Assembly: GCA_020048915.1 (NCBI GenBank)
Contig: JAIFLU010000093.1
Coordinates: 1 to 64,000 of the forward strand
Direction: 5' to 3'
Origin: Bacteroidota bacterium
GTDB lineage: Bacteria > Bacteroidota > Bacteroidia > Bacteroidales > JAAUTT01
Length of the DNA stretch: 64,000 nt
Shown here: one piece after another, positions 10,473 to 20,706 of the stretch
Numbering within the stretch: position 1 is the stretch's first letter
How the letters are laid out: each line of letters begins with the position of its first letter
The notes under the pieces: model-generated
The model's database searches: none
What the model saw: the letters and a program-made list of their open reading frames with translations, nothing else
Told to the model about the DNA's origin: nothing
Translations under genes and position numbers: made by a program

Positions 10473-11744
10473 CTACTTTACCTTTCCCATTATATATTCC
10501 AAGGCAATAATGGATTGGTTATATTGATTGAGCGCATCCAGATAATTGCTTTTAATAGCTAAAGCTCGCGACAGACTTTGGATATATTCGAGGTAGTCCA
10601 TGGCTCCGGCTTTGTAGCTTTTGGTCGATTGGCTTATAATTAATTCAGTTTGAGGCAATGCTTGTTTTTCATAATAATCGATACTGCTTTTGTATTTGTT
10701 GTATTCCTGTATTAGCCCTTCAAATTCACCGGATAAAGCAGTTTTGGCATATTCGGCCTCTGTTTGAGCTATGTGGTAATTAATTTTTGAAGCTTTGATA
10801 CCCGAAGAATGTGAAAAAATCCACAGAGGAATAGCAATTCCTGCCTGCATTCCTGTAAATCTGTCGGCTGCTGAAAAAGTGCGCAGCTCTCCGTTTACCT
10901 CCTGATTTCCGATAATTGACTGACTAAAATACCCAACTTTTAAATCGGGGAGTGCTTTAGCTTTTTCTACCTTCGATTCCATGCGAGCTATTTCCACTTG
11001 TTGATTATACATGGCAAGCGCTGGATTGCCCAATAATGCTGCACTGTCGCTTATTCCTGCCAAATTTAGCTTTACCAGAACGGTATCGGCAATAACGAAG
11101 TTTTGTTTTATGTTTAGCAGTGTACGAAGTTTACTTATATAAATATCGATATCGGCATTAGTCTGTTGAATGAAATTTTTAACTTCCAAACTCTGACTTT
11201 CAGCGCTTATTTGCTCCAGTTTATTGGTTTCTCCGATTTCTGCCCTTCGGGTGGCGGCTTTTAAAAAGCCGGTATAAAGACTATCCTGATAATTCAGTAA
11301 ACTCAATTTAGAATAATAAAAAGATAATTGCCACCAATATGTTTTTACCTGATTTATAATTTCACTTTGGGTAGCATTCAATGCCAGTTCACTTTGTTTA
11401 ACAGTTGCTTTAGCGAGTTTATGTTGATTGGCATAAACAGTAGGGAAAGCAAACGTTTGAGAAACTGTAAATCCGTTATCGACATTATACGAATTAAACC
11501 TCCCATATTCAAAATCGACATTGGTTTTTTCAATACCCCAAGCCTTTCCTTTCAGCGCCTTTTGAAGATCTACCCTATAACCTGCCGATCGCACGCTCAG
11601 GTTACTATCGGTTGCCTGCTGAATAGCCTGATTCAGTGTAATTATTCTTTTACCGGGCTCCTGAGAAAATCCCTGGTAAGGAATTAGCAGAACCAGTTGA
11701 ATTATTATCCATATTGAGGTCGGGAATTTTATAAATGCACTCAT
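10473..11744 (-). CDS. TolC-family outer membrane efflux protein (CusC/CzcC-like)
   Basis: Signal peptide; ITLNQAIQQATDSNLSVRSAGYRVDLQKAL; coiled-coil TolC-type repeats; C-terminal ALEYIMGKVK. Confidence 0.85.
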   Translation of the reverse strand: MSAFIKFPTSIWIIIQLVLLIPYQGFSQEPGKRIITLNQAIQQATDSNLSVRSAGYRVDLQKALKGKAWGIEKTNVDFEYGRFNSYNVDNGFTVSQTFAFPTVYANQHKLAKATVKQSELALNATQSEIINQVKTYWWQLSFYYSKLSLLNYQDSLYTGFLKAATRRAEIGETNKLEQISAESQSLEVKNFIQQTNADIDIYISKLRTLLNIKQNFVIADTVLVKLNLAGISDSAALLGNPALAMYNQQVEIARMESKVEKAKALPDLKVGYFSQSIIGNQEVNGELRTFSAADRFTGMQAGIAIPLWIFSHSSGIKASKINYHIAQTEAEYAKTALSGEFEGLIQEYNKYKSSIDYYEKQALPQTELIISQSTKSYKAGAMDYLEYIQSLSRALAIKSNYLDALNQYNQSIIALEYIMGKVK

Positions 11745-11899
11745 CGTATGCTTTTTGGTTGATTATTATCTCAATACTATAATGCCTTAGAAATACTGGT
11801 AAAATTAACAAAGTAAAAATCATTTTAAACCATGCCTCTTTATTTTATAATCAAAAATCATTTCAAACCTAATAATCGTATATATTTACAGAATTATTT

Positions 11900-12211
11900 A
11901 TGAAAGCTATCGCCTGCATATTATCCGTTTACATATTGGTACTCATTGCAATTCCTTGCATTGATGCACCTTTGGGCGATACATTACAGAATGTCGAACA
12001 AGCCGATCATTCAAATCACAATCATAATCATGAAAACGACCACTGTTCCCCGTTTTGTTCATGTCAATGTTGTGCTACTCCTGCTGTCTTTCAAAATTAT
12101 GCCATTCAGTTTAACTGCTTTTTATTCGTACAAAAGCAATTTCCGGGTTATTCTTCCTCCTACATTTCTTCCCTGTTCGTTACTATTTGGCAACCGCCTA
12201 AAATTGCTTAA
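11900..12211 (+). CDS. Small secreted His/Cys-rich protein, probable metal-responsive DUF6660-like
   Basis: Signal peptide; HSNHNHNHENDHCSPFCSCQCC; located directly upstream of the RND pump. Confidence 0.65.
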   Translation: MKAIACILSVYILVLIAIPCIDAPLGDTLQNVEQADHSNHNHNHENDHCSPFCSCQCCATPAVFQNYAIQFNCFLFVQKQFPGYSSSYISSLFVTIWQPPKIA

Positions 12212-12364
12212 ATACAAGTTGGTAGTGTTTAGTTGTAACTCCCTTAGGGACAACTATTAATACAGCTTTCAGCGTTAGTTGAGACATCACTATTCGTCTA
12301 ACAACGGGAGAATCTGACTTTCCATATTTAGGAACTTTGTGTTTATAAAATTTAGGCTTTTGTT

Positions 12365-15300
12365 ATGATTGAACGAATTATTCAATTTTCGATAAAGAAT
12401 AAGTTTATCGTGGGGCTTTTTGTAGTCACATTAATTGGTTGGGGTACCTATTCCTTAACCAAACTGCCCATTGATGCCATTCCCGATATAACCAATAATC
12501 AGGTTCAGATTATCTCACTGGCACCTTCGTTGGCTGTGCAAGAGGTTGAGAGTTTTATAACGGCTCCGGTTGAGGTTGCAGTTGCCAATATTCCCAGCAT
12601 TTTGGAGCTTCGTTCCATTTCCAGATTGGGCTTGTCGGTTATTACTGTTGTGTTTAAAGACGATGTAGATATTTATTGGGCCCGGCAGCAATTAAACGAA
12701 CGAATTAAAGAAGCCGAAGAATCTATACCTCCGGGACTGGCTAAAATAGAACTGGCCCCCATTTCTACAGGTTTGGGAGAGATATACCAGTATCGACTTG
12801 CTGTGGATAAAGGATTGGAGAAAAAATACAACCCAATGGAATTGCGCACCTTGCAGGATTGGGTAATTCGTCGGGAAATGCTTGGTACATCCGGGGTGGC
12901 CGACATTAACAGTTATGGGGGATTTGTAAAACAATACGAAATTGCGGTTAATCCCGAAAGATTGAGAGGCATGAACCTTTCGTTAACCGATATTTTCCAA
13001 TCGCTCGAAAAGAACAACGAAAATATTGGAAGCGCTTACATCGATAAAAAGCCAACTTCATATTTTATCCGGGGTATTGGCTTGGTTAAATCGCTGGAAG
13101 ATATAGAAAAGATTGTTGTAAAAGTTAACCCTTCGGGAATCCCTATTTTAATCCGCGATATTGCAACGGTACAGTATGGCAGTGCAACGCGCTATGGGGC
13201 CCTTGTAATTGATACTACCGAGGCTGTTGGAGGTGTTGTTATGATGCTGAAAGGGGCAAACGCCCATGAGGTAATCGAAAACGTTGAAACACGGATTCAA
13301 TCCATTCAAAAATCGTTGCCCGAAGGGGTTAAAATTGAACCTTTTCTTAATCGTTCCGATCTTGTTGGACGCGCCATTGGTACTGTTTCGAAAAATCTTG
13401 TCGAAGGAGCTTTAATCGTAATATTTATCCTCGTATTGCTTTTGGGAAACCTGCGTGCCGGACTAGTTGTAGCATCAGTAATTCCCCTTTCCATGCTTTT
13501 TGCCGTTTCATTAATGAACCTTTTTGGGGTTTCGGGTAACCTCATGAGTTTGGGGGCAATTGACTTCGGGTTGATAGTGGATGGCGCTGTTATAATTGTT
13601 GAAAGCGTGGTACATCGGATAAGTATGAGTAAAAGTCACCACCAGGGTATAGCAAGACTTTCGCAGCAGCAAATGGACGAAAACGTATTCGACTCAGCCA
13701 AACGAATGATGAGTTCGGCGACTTTTGGCCAAATTATTATTCTTATTGTTTACCTTCCTATAATGGCGTTGGTTGGGATCGAAGGAAAAATGTTTCGGCC
13801 TATGGCGCAGGTGGTTGCTTTTGCCATACTGGGTGCCGCCATACTTTCGCTGACATATGTTCCGATGGCTTCAGCATTGTTTCTGAGTAAAAATACCGAG
13901 CATAAGCGTAATTTTTCCGACAGGCTCATGGATTGGTTTCAGAAAGCCTTTAACCCAATTATAGCCTTTGCCTTACGAAGGAAATTATTGGTTTCGATGA
14001 CGGCAATTATATTGTTCCTTTTTAGCATTTTTACCTTTAGCCGGTTAGGGGGTGAGTTTATTCCACAGCTCGAAGAAGGCGACCTGGCGGCAGGAGTAAT
14101 TACCTTGCAGGGAGGTTCGCTTTCAAATACCATTGAAATGGTCCAAAAGGCGAATAAAATTTTACTCGATAATTTCCCGGAAATTAAACATACCGTTTGT
14201 AAAATTGGGGCTGGCGAAATACCTACTGATCCCACTCCCATGGAAACAGGCGATTATATTATTACCCTTAAGGATAAAAGCGAATGGACATCTGCCGAAA
14301 CCCGCGAAGAACTGGTTGAAAAAATGGAAGAAAAGCTGGTAGTGTTAGCAGGGGTTAAATTCGAGTTTCAACAGCCTATTCAAATGCGCTTTAACGAATT
14401 AATGTCGGGTTCTAAGCAGGATATTGCCGTAAAAATATTTGGCGATGACTTGAATACACTATCTGAAAAAGCCGTGGATCTGGAACAGATCATTCAGAAG
14501 GTTGAGGGGGTTGAAGATATAAACGTCGAAAAAGTTACCGGTTTGGCGCAGGTGCAGGTCGAGTATAACCGTGACCGTTTAGCGCAATATGGCCTTTCGG
14601 TAGAAGAGGTAAACAGGGTACTTCGGGCGGCATTTGCCGGAAGTCAGGCAGGTGTGGTATTCGAAGAAGAAAAACGGTTTGGTCTTGTTGTTCGTTTAGA
14701 CAAAGATTACCGCCGAAACCTCGACGATGTAAAGAGTCTTACTGTTGCACTTCCCAATGGAGGTCAAATACCTTTTGAACAAATAGCTGACATCGAAATA
14801 AAATCCGGCCCGGCCCAGGTTTCAAGAGAAAACACCAAACGTCGCATTACTATTGGCTTTAATGTTCGGAATCGCGATGTTCAAAGTGTAATTAACGAAA
14901 TAACAAAACAGATAGACGAACAGGTAAAACTTCCAACAGGATATTATATATCGTATGGTGGTCAGTTTCAGAACCTGGTTGCAGCAAAAAACAGGCTTGC
15001 AATTGCCGTTCCCGTTGCACTGCTTCTTATTTTTGTATTGTTGTATTTTACGTTTCATTCGGTAAAGCAAAGTTTATTGATATTTTCGGCTGTCCCGATG
15101 TCGGCAATTGGAGGAGTTTTTGCTTTGTGGATGCTGAACATGAATTTTTCAATTTCAGCGGGGGTGGGTTTTATAGCCTTGTTTGGGGTGGCGGTGCTCA
15201 ATGGTATTGTATTGATTGCCGAATTTAACCGCCTCGAAAAAGAGGGCATAGCCGATATTACCGAAAGGGTTTTAAAAGGCCTTCATATTCGATTGCGTCC

Positions 15301-15694
15301 TGTAATTATGACGGCTGCAGTGGCATCTCTTGGATTCTTGCCAATGGCGCTATCGACCTCTGCTGGCGCTGAAGTTCAAAAGCCGCTGGCAACGGTAGTC
15401 ATTGGAGGACTAATTTCTGCCACCTTCCTGACATTAGTGGTTTTGCCTGTCTTTTATATTTTCTTTTCTACCCGAAGATTTAGATTTTCGATAAAAAAAC
15501 AATCCCTAAAAACAGGATCATTATTATTGCTAATTCTTTTCAGCCCTCTCAGTTTCAAAACTACCAATGCGCAAAGGGCAAAAAGTGCAGAAAATAAGTT
15601 TACTAAGGTTTTTACCAATTCCAACCTGAGAATTTCTAAAAACCACAGCCAAAAATCTATTTCAATTGAATTTATTAAAGGAAAATCTTTTTAA
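12365..15694 (+). CDS. CzcA/CusA-family heavy-metal RND efflux permease with atypical C-terminal tail
   Basis: Start MIERIIQFSIKNKFIVGLFV; PIDAIPDITNNQVQI; 1109 aa with RND topology and conserved DFGLIVDGAVIIVE. Confidence 0.95.
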   Translation: MIERIIQFSIKNKFIVGLFVVTLIGWGTYSLTKLPIDAIPDITNNQVQIISLAPSLAVQEVESFITAPVEVAVANIPSILELRSISRLGLSVITVVFKDDVDIYWARQQLNERIKEAEESIPPGLAKIELAPISTGLGEIYQYRLAVDKGLEKKYNPMELRTLQDWVIRREMLGTSGVADINSYGGFVKQYEIAVNPERLRGMNLSLTDIFQSLEKNNENIGSAYIDKKPTSYFIRGIGLVKSLEDIEKIVVKVNPSGIPILIRDIATVQYGSATRYGALVIDTTEAVGGVVMMLKGANAHEVIENVETRIQSIQKSLPEGVKIEPFLNRSDLVGRAIGTVSKNLVEGALIVIFILVLLLGNLRAGLVVASVIPLSMLFAVSLMNLFGVSGNLMSLGAIDFGLIVDGAVIIVESVVHRISMSKSHHQGIARLSQQQMDENVFDSAKRMMSSATFGQIIILIVYLPIMALVGIEGKMFRPMAQVVAFAILGAAILSLTYVPMASALFLSKNTEHKRNFSDRLMDWFQKAFNPIIAFALRRKLLVSMTAIILFLFSIFTFSRLGGEFIPQLEEGDLAAGVITLQGGSLSNTIEMVQKANKILLDNFPEIKHTVCKIGAGEIPTDPTPMETGDYIITLKDKSEWTSAETREELVEKMEEKLVVLAGVKFEFQQPIQMRFNELMSGSKQDIAVKIFGDDLNTLSEKAVDLEQIIQKVEGVEDINVEKVTGLAQVQVEYNRDRLAQYGLSVEEVNRVLRAAFAGSQAGVVFEEEKRFGLVVRLDKDYRRNLDDVKSLTVALPNGGQIPFEQIADIEIKSGPAQVSRENTKRRITIGFNVRNRDVQSVINEITKQIDEQVKLPTGYYISYGGQFQNLVAAKNRLAIAVPVALLLIFVLLYFTFHSVKQSLLIFSAVPMSAIGGVFALWMLNMNFSISAGVGFIALFGVAVLNGIVLIAEFNRLEKEGIADITERVLKGLHIRLRPVIMTAAVASLGFLPMALSTSAGAEVQKPLATVVIGGLISATFLTLVVLPVFYIFFSTRRFRFSIKKQSLKTGSLLLLILFSPLSFKTTNAQRAKSAENKFTKVFTNSNLRISKNHSQKSISIEFIKGKSF

Positions 15695-15704
15695 AAAGCA
15701 GATT

Positions 15705-16883
15705 ATGACAAAATATAATTTTATTCCAGCATTTATTATTTCAGTTTTCCTGTTGGCATTGGTTTCCTGCAGCGGAGGTAAAACCAATGAAACCGAAGAG
15801 GAAGAAGTGCTTCCTGAAGATATTGTTGAGTTACGCGACGATCAGCAAAAACTTGCCAATATTGAAACCGGAGCTATTGAAACGCGTTCGCTCAGTGGCA
15901 CGCTTAAAGTAAGTGGCATTGTTGCCGTGGCTCCTCAAAATTTCGCCACTGTTTGTATGCCCATGGGTGGTTTTGTGAAAAGCACCCTGCTTATGCCCGG
16001 GAATGCCGTTAGTAAAGGACAAACGCTGGCAATTCTCGAAAATCAGGATTTTGTTGATATTCAACAAAACTATCTGGAAGCAAAAAATAAACTCGAATAT
16101 GCTGCCGCAGAATATAAGCGGCACACGGAGCTTTATAAGGAAGATGTTTATTCCCAAAAGAATGTGCAACAGGTTGCATCCGATTATAAGAACCTCAAAG
16201 CGCAGGTGAAAGCATTGGAGCAGAAGCTGGCCCTTATCGGCATTAATCCCGCAAACCTTCACGAGGACGATATTAGCAGTTCTGTGGCTTTGGTGTCACC
16301 AATTTCGGGATATGTTAAAACAGTAAATGTGAACATAGGCAGATTCGTTTCACCCTCGGATATTTTATTCGAAATTGTCAATAGCGACAAGCTTTTTCTT
16401 GAGCTCACCCTGTTCGAAAAAGATGCTGCCAATGTTTCTGTGGGGCAGAAAATCCGCTTCTTTATTAACAATGAAACAGAACAGCACGAGGCAGTTATAT
16501 ACCAAACAGGTAAATCGATAAACACCGATAAAACCTATAAGGTATATGCAAGTGTCCCGGGAGTTTGTAAAAATGTCTTACCCGGCATGTATGTAAATGC
16601 TATTATCGAAGCCGCCAGCAATAAGGTGACAGCTCTTCCGTCCGATGCGGTTGTTAGTTTTGAAGATAAGGACTACATCTTTGTTTTCGACAAAACAAAG
16701 GAAGAAGATGGCAAGCCTTTTACCGAATACCGCATGATACAAGTGCATAAAGGAGTTAGTGACGGCGGATATACCGAAATTATCTTGCCCGAAGGTTTTG
16801 ATAGTAATGCTGCCAAAGTGGTTGTGAAAGGTGCTTATAACCTGCTCTCTGCAAAAAAGAACGCGGGAGAAATGGCATGTTGA
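15705..16883 (+). CDS. RND efflux periplasmic adaptor subunit (CusB/CzcB-like lipoprotein)
   Basis: Lipobox ALVSCSGG; MFP architecture (GFVKSTLLMPGNAVSKGQTLAILENQDF). Start revised from ORF-track 15666 to internal ATG 15705, which gives a proper signal peptide. Confidence 0.92.
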   Translation: MTKYNFIPAFIISVFLLALVSCSGGKTNETEEEEVLPEDIVELRDDQQKLANIETGAIETRSLSGTLKVSGIVAVAPQNFATVCMPMGGFVKSTLLMPGNAVSKGQTLAILENQDFVDIQQNYLEAKNKLEYAAAEYKRHTELYKEDVYSQKNVQQVASDYKNLKAQVKALEQKLALIGINPANLHEDDISSSVALVSPISGYVKTVNVNIGRFVSPSDILFEIVNSDKLFLELTLFEKDAANVSVGQKIRFFINNETEQHEAVIYQTGKSINTDKTYKVYASVPGVCKNVLPGMYVNAIIEAASNKVTALPSDAVVSFEDKDYIFVFDKTKEEDGKPFTEYRMIQVHKGVSDGGYTEIILPEGFDSNAAKVVVKGAYNLLSAKKNAGEMAC

Positions 16884-17120
16884 TTTTTTAATTATAGAGG
16901 TATAAGTATCTTCTTGTTTTTCGGGATTAAATTGTCGAATTTGCTGTAAAATATAGTTTTGTATTAGCATAGTGTAAATAATCACCAATGAAAACCAATC
17001 AACCGGTATTTCAGAGTGGATATTATTTTAACTTTCGATTCTATTTATTTTAACGTCAGTTCGATGTAACATATAAGCTATTTGGTTAATTATCAGCAGC
17101 GTTTTTTCAATTGTGCATTT

Positions 17121-17205
17121 TACCTCCCCAACCCTCCTTAAAAAGGAGGGCTAACTGTTACTTCGAAACTGCAGTTATAGCCCCTTTTCAAGGGGTTGGG
17201 GTTAT
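17121..17205. repeat. REP-like nested palindromic intergenic element
   Basis: acctccccaaccctccttaaaaaggaggg ... ccccttttcaaggggttggggtt: two internal hairpins plus outer CCCCAACCC/GGGGTTGGGG-type complementary arms. Confidence 0.75.
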
Positions 17206-17348
17206 AATCAGCTGAAAATTAACAATATTAAACTGTTCTTATGCCGAACTCACGTTATTTTAATAGAATTCCAAATCAATAAGGCAAAATATTCCTAGTC
17301 TTAAAAGATATTGAAACGGATATATTAATTCATCAATAAACCAGTGCA

Positions 17349-19304
17349 ATGAATTCTATCACAACGTTTGCTAATAATATGGAACGTGAGGTAAAATGGT
17401 ATGGCTCCCCAAAGAATTGCTTCCATTCTACAAAACTATGTGCCGGAAAGCTAACCATGCAATACGAAAATGGAAACTTGCGGTATATTTCTTTAGGGAA
17501 ACACGAAATTGTCCGGATGATATACCCGGCTGTTCGTGACAAATCATGGCTAACGGTACCGCCAGTTATTTTTAATGAAAAGGTAAACATATTACCCGAT
17601 TCGTTTACAATTAAATACTCCTGCCAATATCAGCAGAACGAAATCGATTTTGTCGCAAACTACGTTATTGAAGGAAAGGCTGATAATTCCCTGACATTTG
17701 AAATGGATGGAATCGCTCTGAATTCGTTTTTAAAGAACAGAATCGGTTTTTGCGTTCACCACCCAATAGAAAGCCTAGCCGGAGAAGGATGTACAATTAT
17801 CCACAGTAATAATTCCTCTGAAGATTCCTCTTTTCCTAAATTTATTTCTCCGCATCAGCCTTTTAAAGATATTTCTGCTATGGTATGGAAACCATCGAAG
17901 GATATTTCTGCAGAACTAAAATTTAGCGGAGAAGTATTTGAAACGGAAGATCAGCGAAATTGGACCGATGCCTCTTATAAAACCTATTGCACTCCTTTGG
18001 GTTTCCCATATCCTGTTTTAATAAAAAAAGGAGAGAAAATATATCAAAAAGTGGAGTTGAATGTAATTTCAACCATAGATGATGTTATAACAACAACCGA
18101 TATTTTGTCAATCCAGGTACTCCCTGATGAATCCTATAGCTTTCCATCGATAGGAATCGGCCATTCTACCCGAAAAGGATCTTTGCATCTCCAGGAAAGT
18201 CAATTAATTAAAAAGCTACCTTTCGATCACTATCGGATGGATATTTATCTATTCAAAGAAAATTGGATGCAAGAGGCTTTCGATTCCTTGCAACAAGCTA
18301 ACACAATGGGGTATCCACTGGAATTATCAGTTTTTTTTGATGACAATCCCACGAAGCAGGCAACCGCTTTTATTAATTGGGCAAAAAATTTTAATCTTAA
18401 AATTAAACTGATTACTATTTTCCATAAAACAAAGCAATCAACGCCCGATGGATTAATCGATGAGTTGCTTATACCGTTAAGGATTGCTTTCCCTGATACT
18501 TTGATTGGAGCAGGCACAAATGCTAATTTTGCTCAGCTAAACCGAGCACGTCCAAAACCTAATCTACTTGATTATTTGATGTTTTCTATACATCCCCAGG
18601 AGCACGCTTTTGACAATGCCAGCCTGGTTGAGAATTTAATGGCACAAAAATATGCAGTAGAGAGTGCCCAGCAATTTTCGGGTGGAAAGGGCATTCGGGT
18701 TTCGCCGGTAACTATGCAGCGCAGGTTTAATGCGAATATTGACAATTTTGAACCATCGGCAACCGGAAGCGATTGCCCGTCGCAGATCGACAACCGCCTG
18801 ATGTCGCTTTTTGGAGCATCGTGGACACTAGGTAGTGTAAAATACTTAGGCGAATCGGAGGCAGATAGTCTTACTTATTATGAAACAGTAGGCGAACGGG
18901 GGTTAATTCAGGGAAATTTACAATCACCCTGGCCTGAAAATTTTGCATCTGTGCCAGGAATGGTTTTCCCGGTTTACCACCTATTTTCTTTTCTATTAAA
19001 ACGAAAAAACGCACGGGTAATTAAATCGATTAGTTCTGCGCCGCTTTCAGCAGAGGCATTCGTTCTAGCAAATGGCACTGAAATATCCCTTATTGTGGTG
19101 AATTTTCAATCGTATGAAACAAAAGTTATAATAAAAGGTATAGAAGGGGAAATGGACTGCTTGGTTTTAGATGAAAATAGTTATTCAATCGGTGTAAGCG
19201 ATGCGAATTGGTTAGAGAAAGCGGCTTCTGATCGGGTGTCGTTGCAAGACCCTCTAATACTCACGCCATTCTCTATAATATTCCTCAGTTCGGCCCAGAA
19301 TTGA
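17349..19304 (+). CDS. apnL: D-apionate lactonase-like protein (N-terminal beta domain, TIM barrel, C-terminal domain)
   Basis: 651 aa without signal peptide. VKWYGSPKN...CAGKLTMQYENGNLRYISLGKHEIVRMIYPAVRDKSWLTV resembles the ApnL family as remembered; supported by apiosidase/ApnO/ApsD-like neighbours. Confidence 0.65.
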   Translation: MNSITTFANNMEREVKWYGSPKNCFHSTKLCAGKLTMQYENGNLRYISLGKHEIVRMIYPAVRDKSWLTVPPVIFNEKVNILPDSFTIKYSCQYQQNEIDFVANYVIEGKADNSLTFEMDGIALNSFLKNRIGFCVHHPIESLAGEGCTIIHSNNSSEDSSFPKFISPHQPFKDISAMVWKPSKDISAELKFSGEVFETEDQRNWTDASYKTYCTPLGFPYPVLIKKGEKIYQKVELNVISTIDDVITTTDILSIQVLPDESYSFPSIGIGHSTRKGSLHLQESQLIKKLPFDHYRMDIYLFKENWMQEAFDSLQQANTMGYPLELSVFFDDNPTKQATAFINWAKNFNLKIKLITIFHKTKQSTPDGLIDELLIPLRIAFPDTLIGAGTNANFAQLNRARPKPNLLDYLMFSIHPQEHAFDNASLVENLMAQKYAVESAQQFSGGKGIRVSPVTMQRRFNANIDNFEPSATGSDCPSQIDNRLMSLFGASWTLGSVKYLGESEADSLTYYETVGERGLIQGNLQSPWPENFASVPGMVFPVYHLFSFLLKRKNARVIKSISSAPLSAEAFVLANGTEISLIVVNFQSYETKVIIKGIEGEMDCLVLDENSYSIGVSDANWLEKAASDRVSLQDPLILTPFSIIFLSSAQN

Positions 19305-19609
19305 ACCTGATTAATTAATACGGTAGTCACTTTAAGCTTTCCTCTAAGTATGGGAAGTACATTGAGCAATAGAATTTCAATAGCTATCATCATATACCTT
19401 GATACTCCTCTCAAATTTCCATTTTTATTTCAATTACTATGTTTTTTGTTATAAATCCTTTTTAGGCAGGGTTTCAAAATTCAGTTTTTATGCAATAGAA
19501 AAATTCGCATTATTGTTTGGACACAGATATCCCTCTAAAAAATGGCTAATAATAGTAGCTACGTTCTAACATTTTTTTGTTGAAAGATATTTCAATTTAA
19601 AAAAACGAT

Positions 19610-19640
19610 TATATTTGTATCATAACAGTACATAACAGTA
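19610..19640 (+). promoter_or_regulatory. Bacteroidota-type -7 motif followed by a tandem 10-mer upstream of the RhaT-like gene
   Basis: tatatttg (TAnnTTTG) at 19610-19617, then cataacagta x2 at 19621-19640. Confidence 0.4.
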
Positions 19641-19681
19641 TTTGTATAATATTGAAAACTAACTAATAACTAAGAAATTCT

Positions 19682-20683
19682 ATGGTACTTGTTCAGAATT
19701 ATTCTCTTGCTGTGCTTCTTTGTGCTCTGGCGATGGTTTGTTGGGGCTCCTGGCAAAACACCCAAAACCTGATTGGTAAATCGTGGCGTTTTGAGCTCTT
19801 TTATTGGGACTATTCCATTGGGATATTACTATTCGCTGTATTAATGGCTTTTACTTTTGGTAGTTTTGGTAACGATGGTCGCAGCTTTATACCCGATCTG
19901 ATGCAGGCCAATAGTTCAAATTTACTTTCAGCGGCCATTGGTGGGGCTATCTGGAATTTGGGCACATTACTATTGGTAGCATCTATTTCAATAGCCGGCA
20001 TGTCTGTTGCATTTCCAATAGGAGGAGGAATTGGTTGGTTACTGGGAATATTTATTAATTATATGGGAAAACCCGAAGGAAACCCATATTTTCTATTCTC
20101 AGGGTGTTTCTTTATTTTATTGGCAATAATCGTTAGCATGCAGTCGTATAAAAAATTAGCTTCATCACAACAAAAACCGACCTTTAATGGGATTATACTC
20201 TCGGTAGCGGCAGGATTGTGTATTGCGCTATTTTACAGGTTTGTCGCTTCTTCGCTGGCGACAGATTTTTCGGAAGCCGATGCCGGAAAGATTTCATCGT
20301 ATACAGCGGTTGTATTCTTTTCTATTGGAGCTTTGATATGTACCTTAATCCTCAACCCCTTGTTTATGGCAAAACCAGTGCAAGGGAAGCCAGTTAAAAT
20401 GGATGCTTTTTTTAAAGCTACCCCTAGAACCCATTTATTGGGCATACTAGGAGGTGTAATTTGGTGTTTGGGCAATTCGGTCAGTTTTATGGCGGTTGGC
20501 GCAGCAAGCCCTGCCATTTCGTATGGGTTAAGTAATTCAGCACCTATAGTTGCTGCCATATGGGGCATTTTTATTTGGAAAGAATTTAAGGATGCTCCGA
20601 AAGGAACCAATATGCTTTTAAGCCTTATGTTTCTTTTTTATTTAATTGGATTAGTGTTAATTGTATACTCAAGATTCGCTTAA
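19682..20683 (+). CDS. RhaT-like sugar permease (DMT superfamily, GRP/RhaT type)
   Basis: About 10 TM segments; [45 protein letters not shown] and [47 protein letters not shown]. Confidence 0.85.
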   Translation: MVLVQNYSLAVLLCALAMVCWGSWQNTQNLIGKSWRFELFYWDYSIGILLFAVLMAFTFGSFGNDGRSFIPDLMQANSSNLLSAAIGGAIWNLGTLLLVASISIAGMSVAFPIGGGIGWLLGIFINYMGKPEGNPYFLFSGCFFILLAIIVSMQSYKKLASSQQKPTFNGIILSVAAGLCIALFYRFVASSLATDFSEADAGKISSYTAVVFFSIGALICTLILNPLFMAKPVQGKPVKMDAFFKATPRTHLLGILGGVIWCLGNSVSFMAVGAASPAISYGLSNSAPIVAAIWGIFIWKEFKDAPKGTNMLLSLMFLFYLIGLVLIVYSRFA

Positions 20684-20706
20684 AAATTATATCAAATAAA
20701 AGAGGT

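Noticed and set aside
12001-12060. Repetitive cat/aat codons as possible short tandem repeat
   Set aside because: Explained by the His/Asn-rich coding sequence of the small metal-related protein.
15666-15704. Upstream start for the CusB adaptor (ORF-track start at 15666)
   Set aside because: It would overlap the CusA tail and bury the lipoprotein signal; ATG 15705 gives a clean signal peptide.
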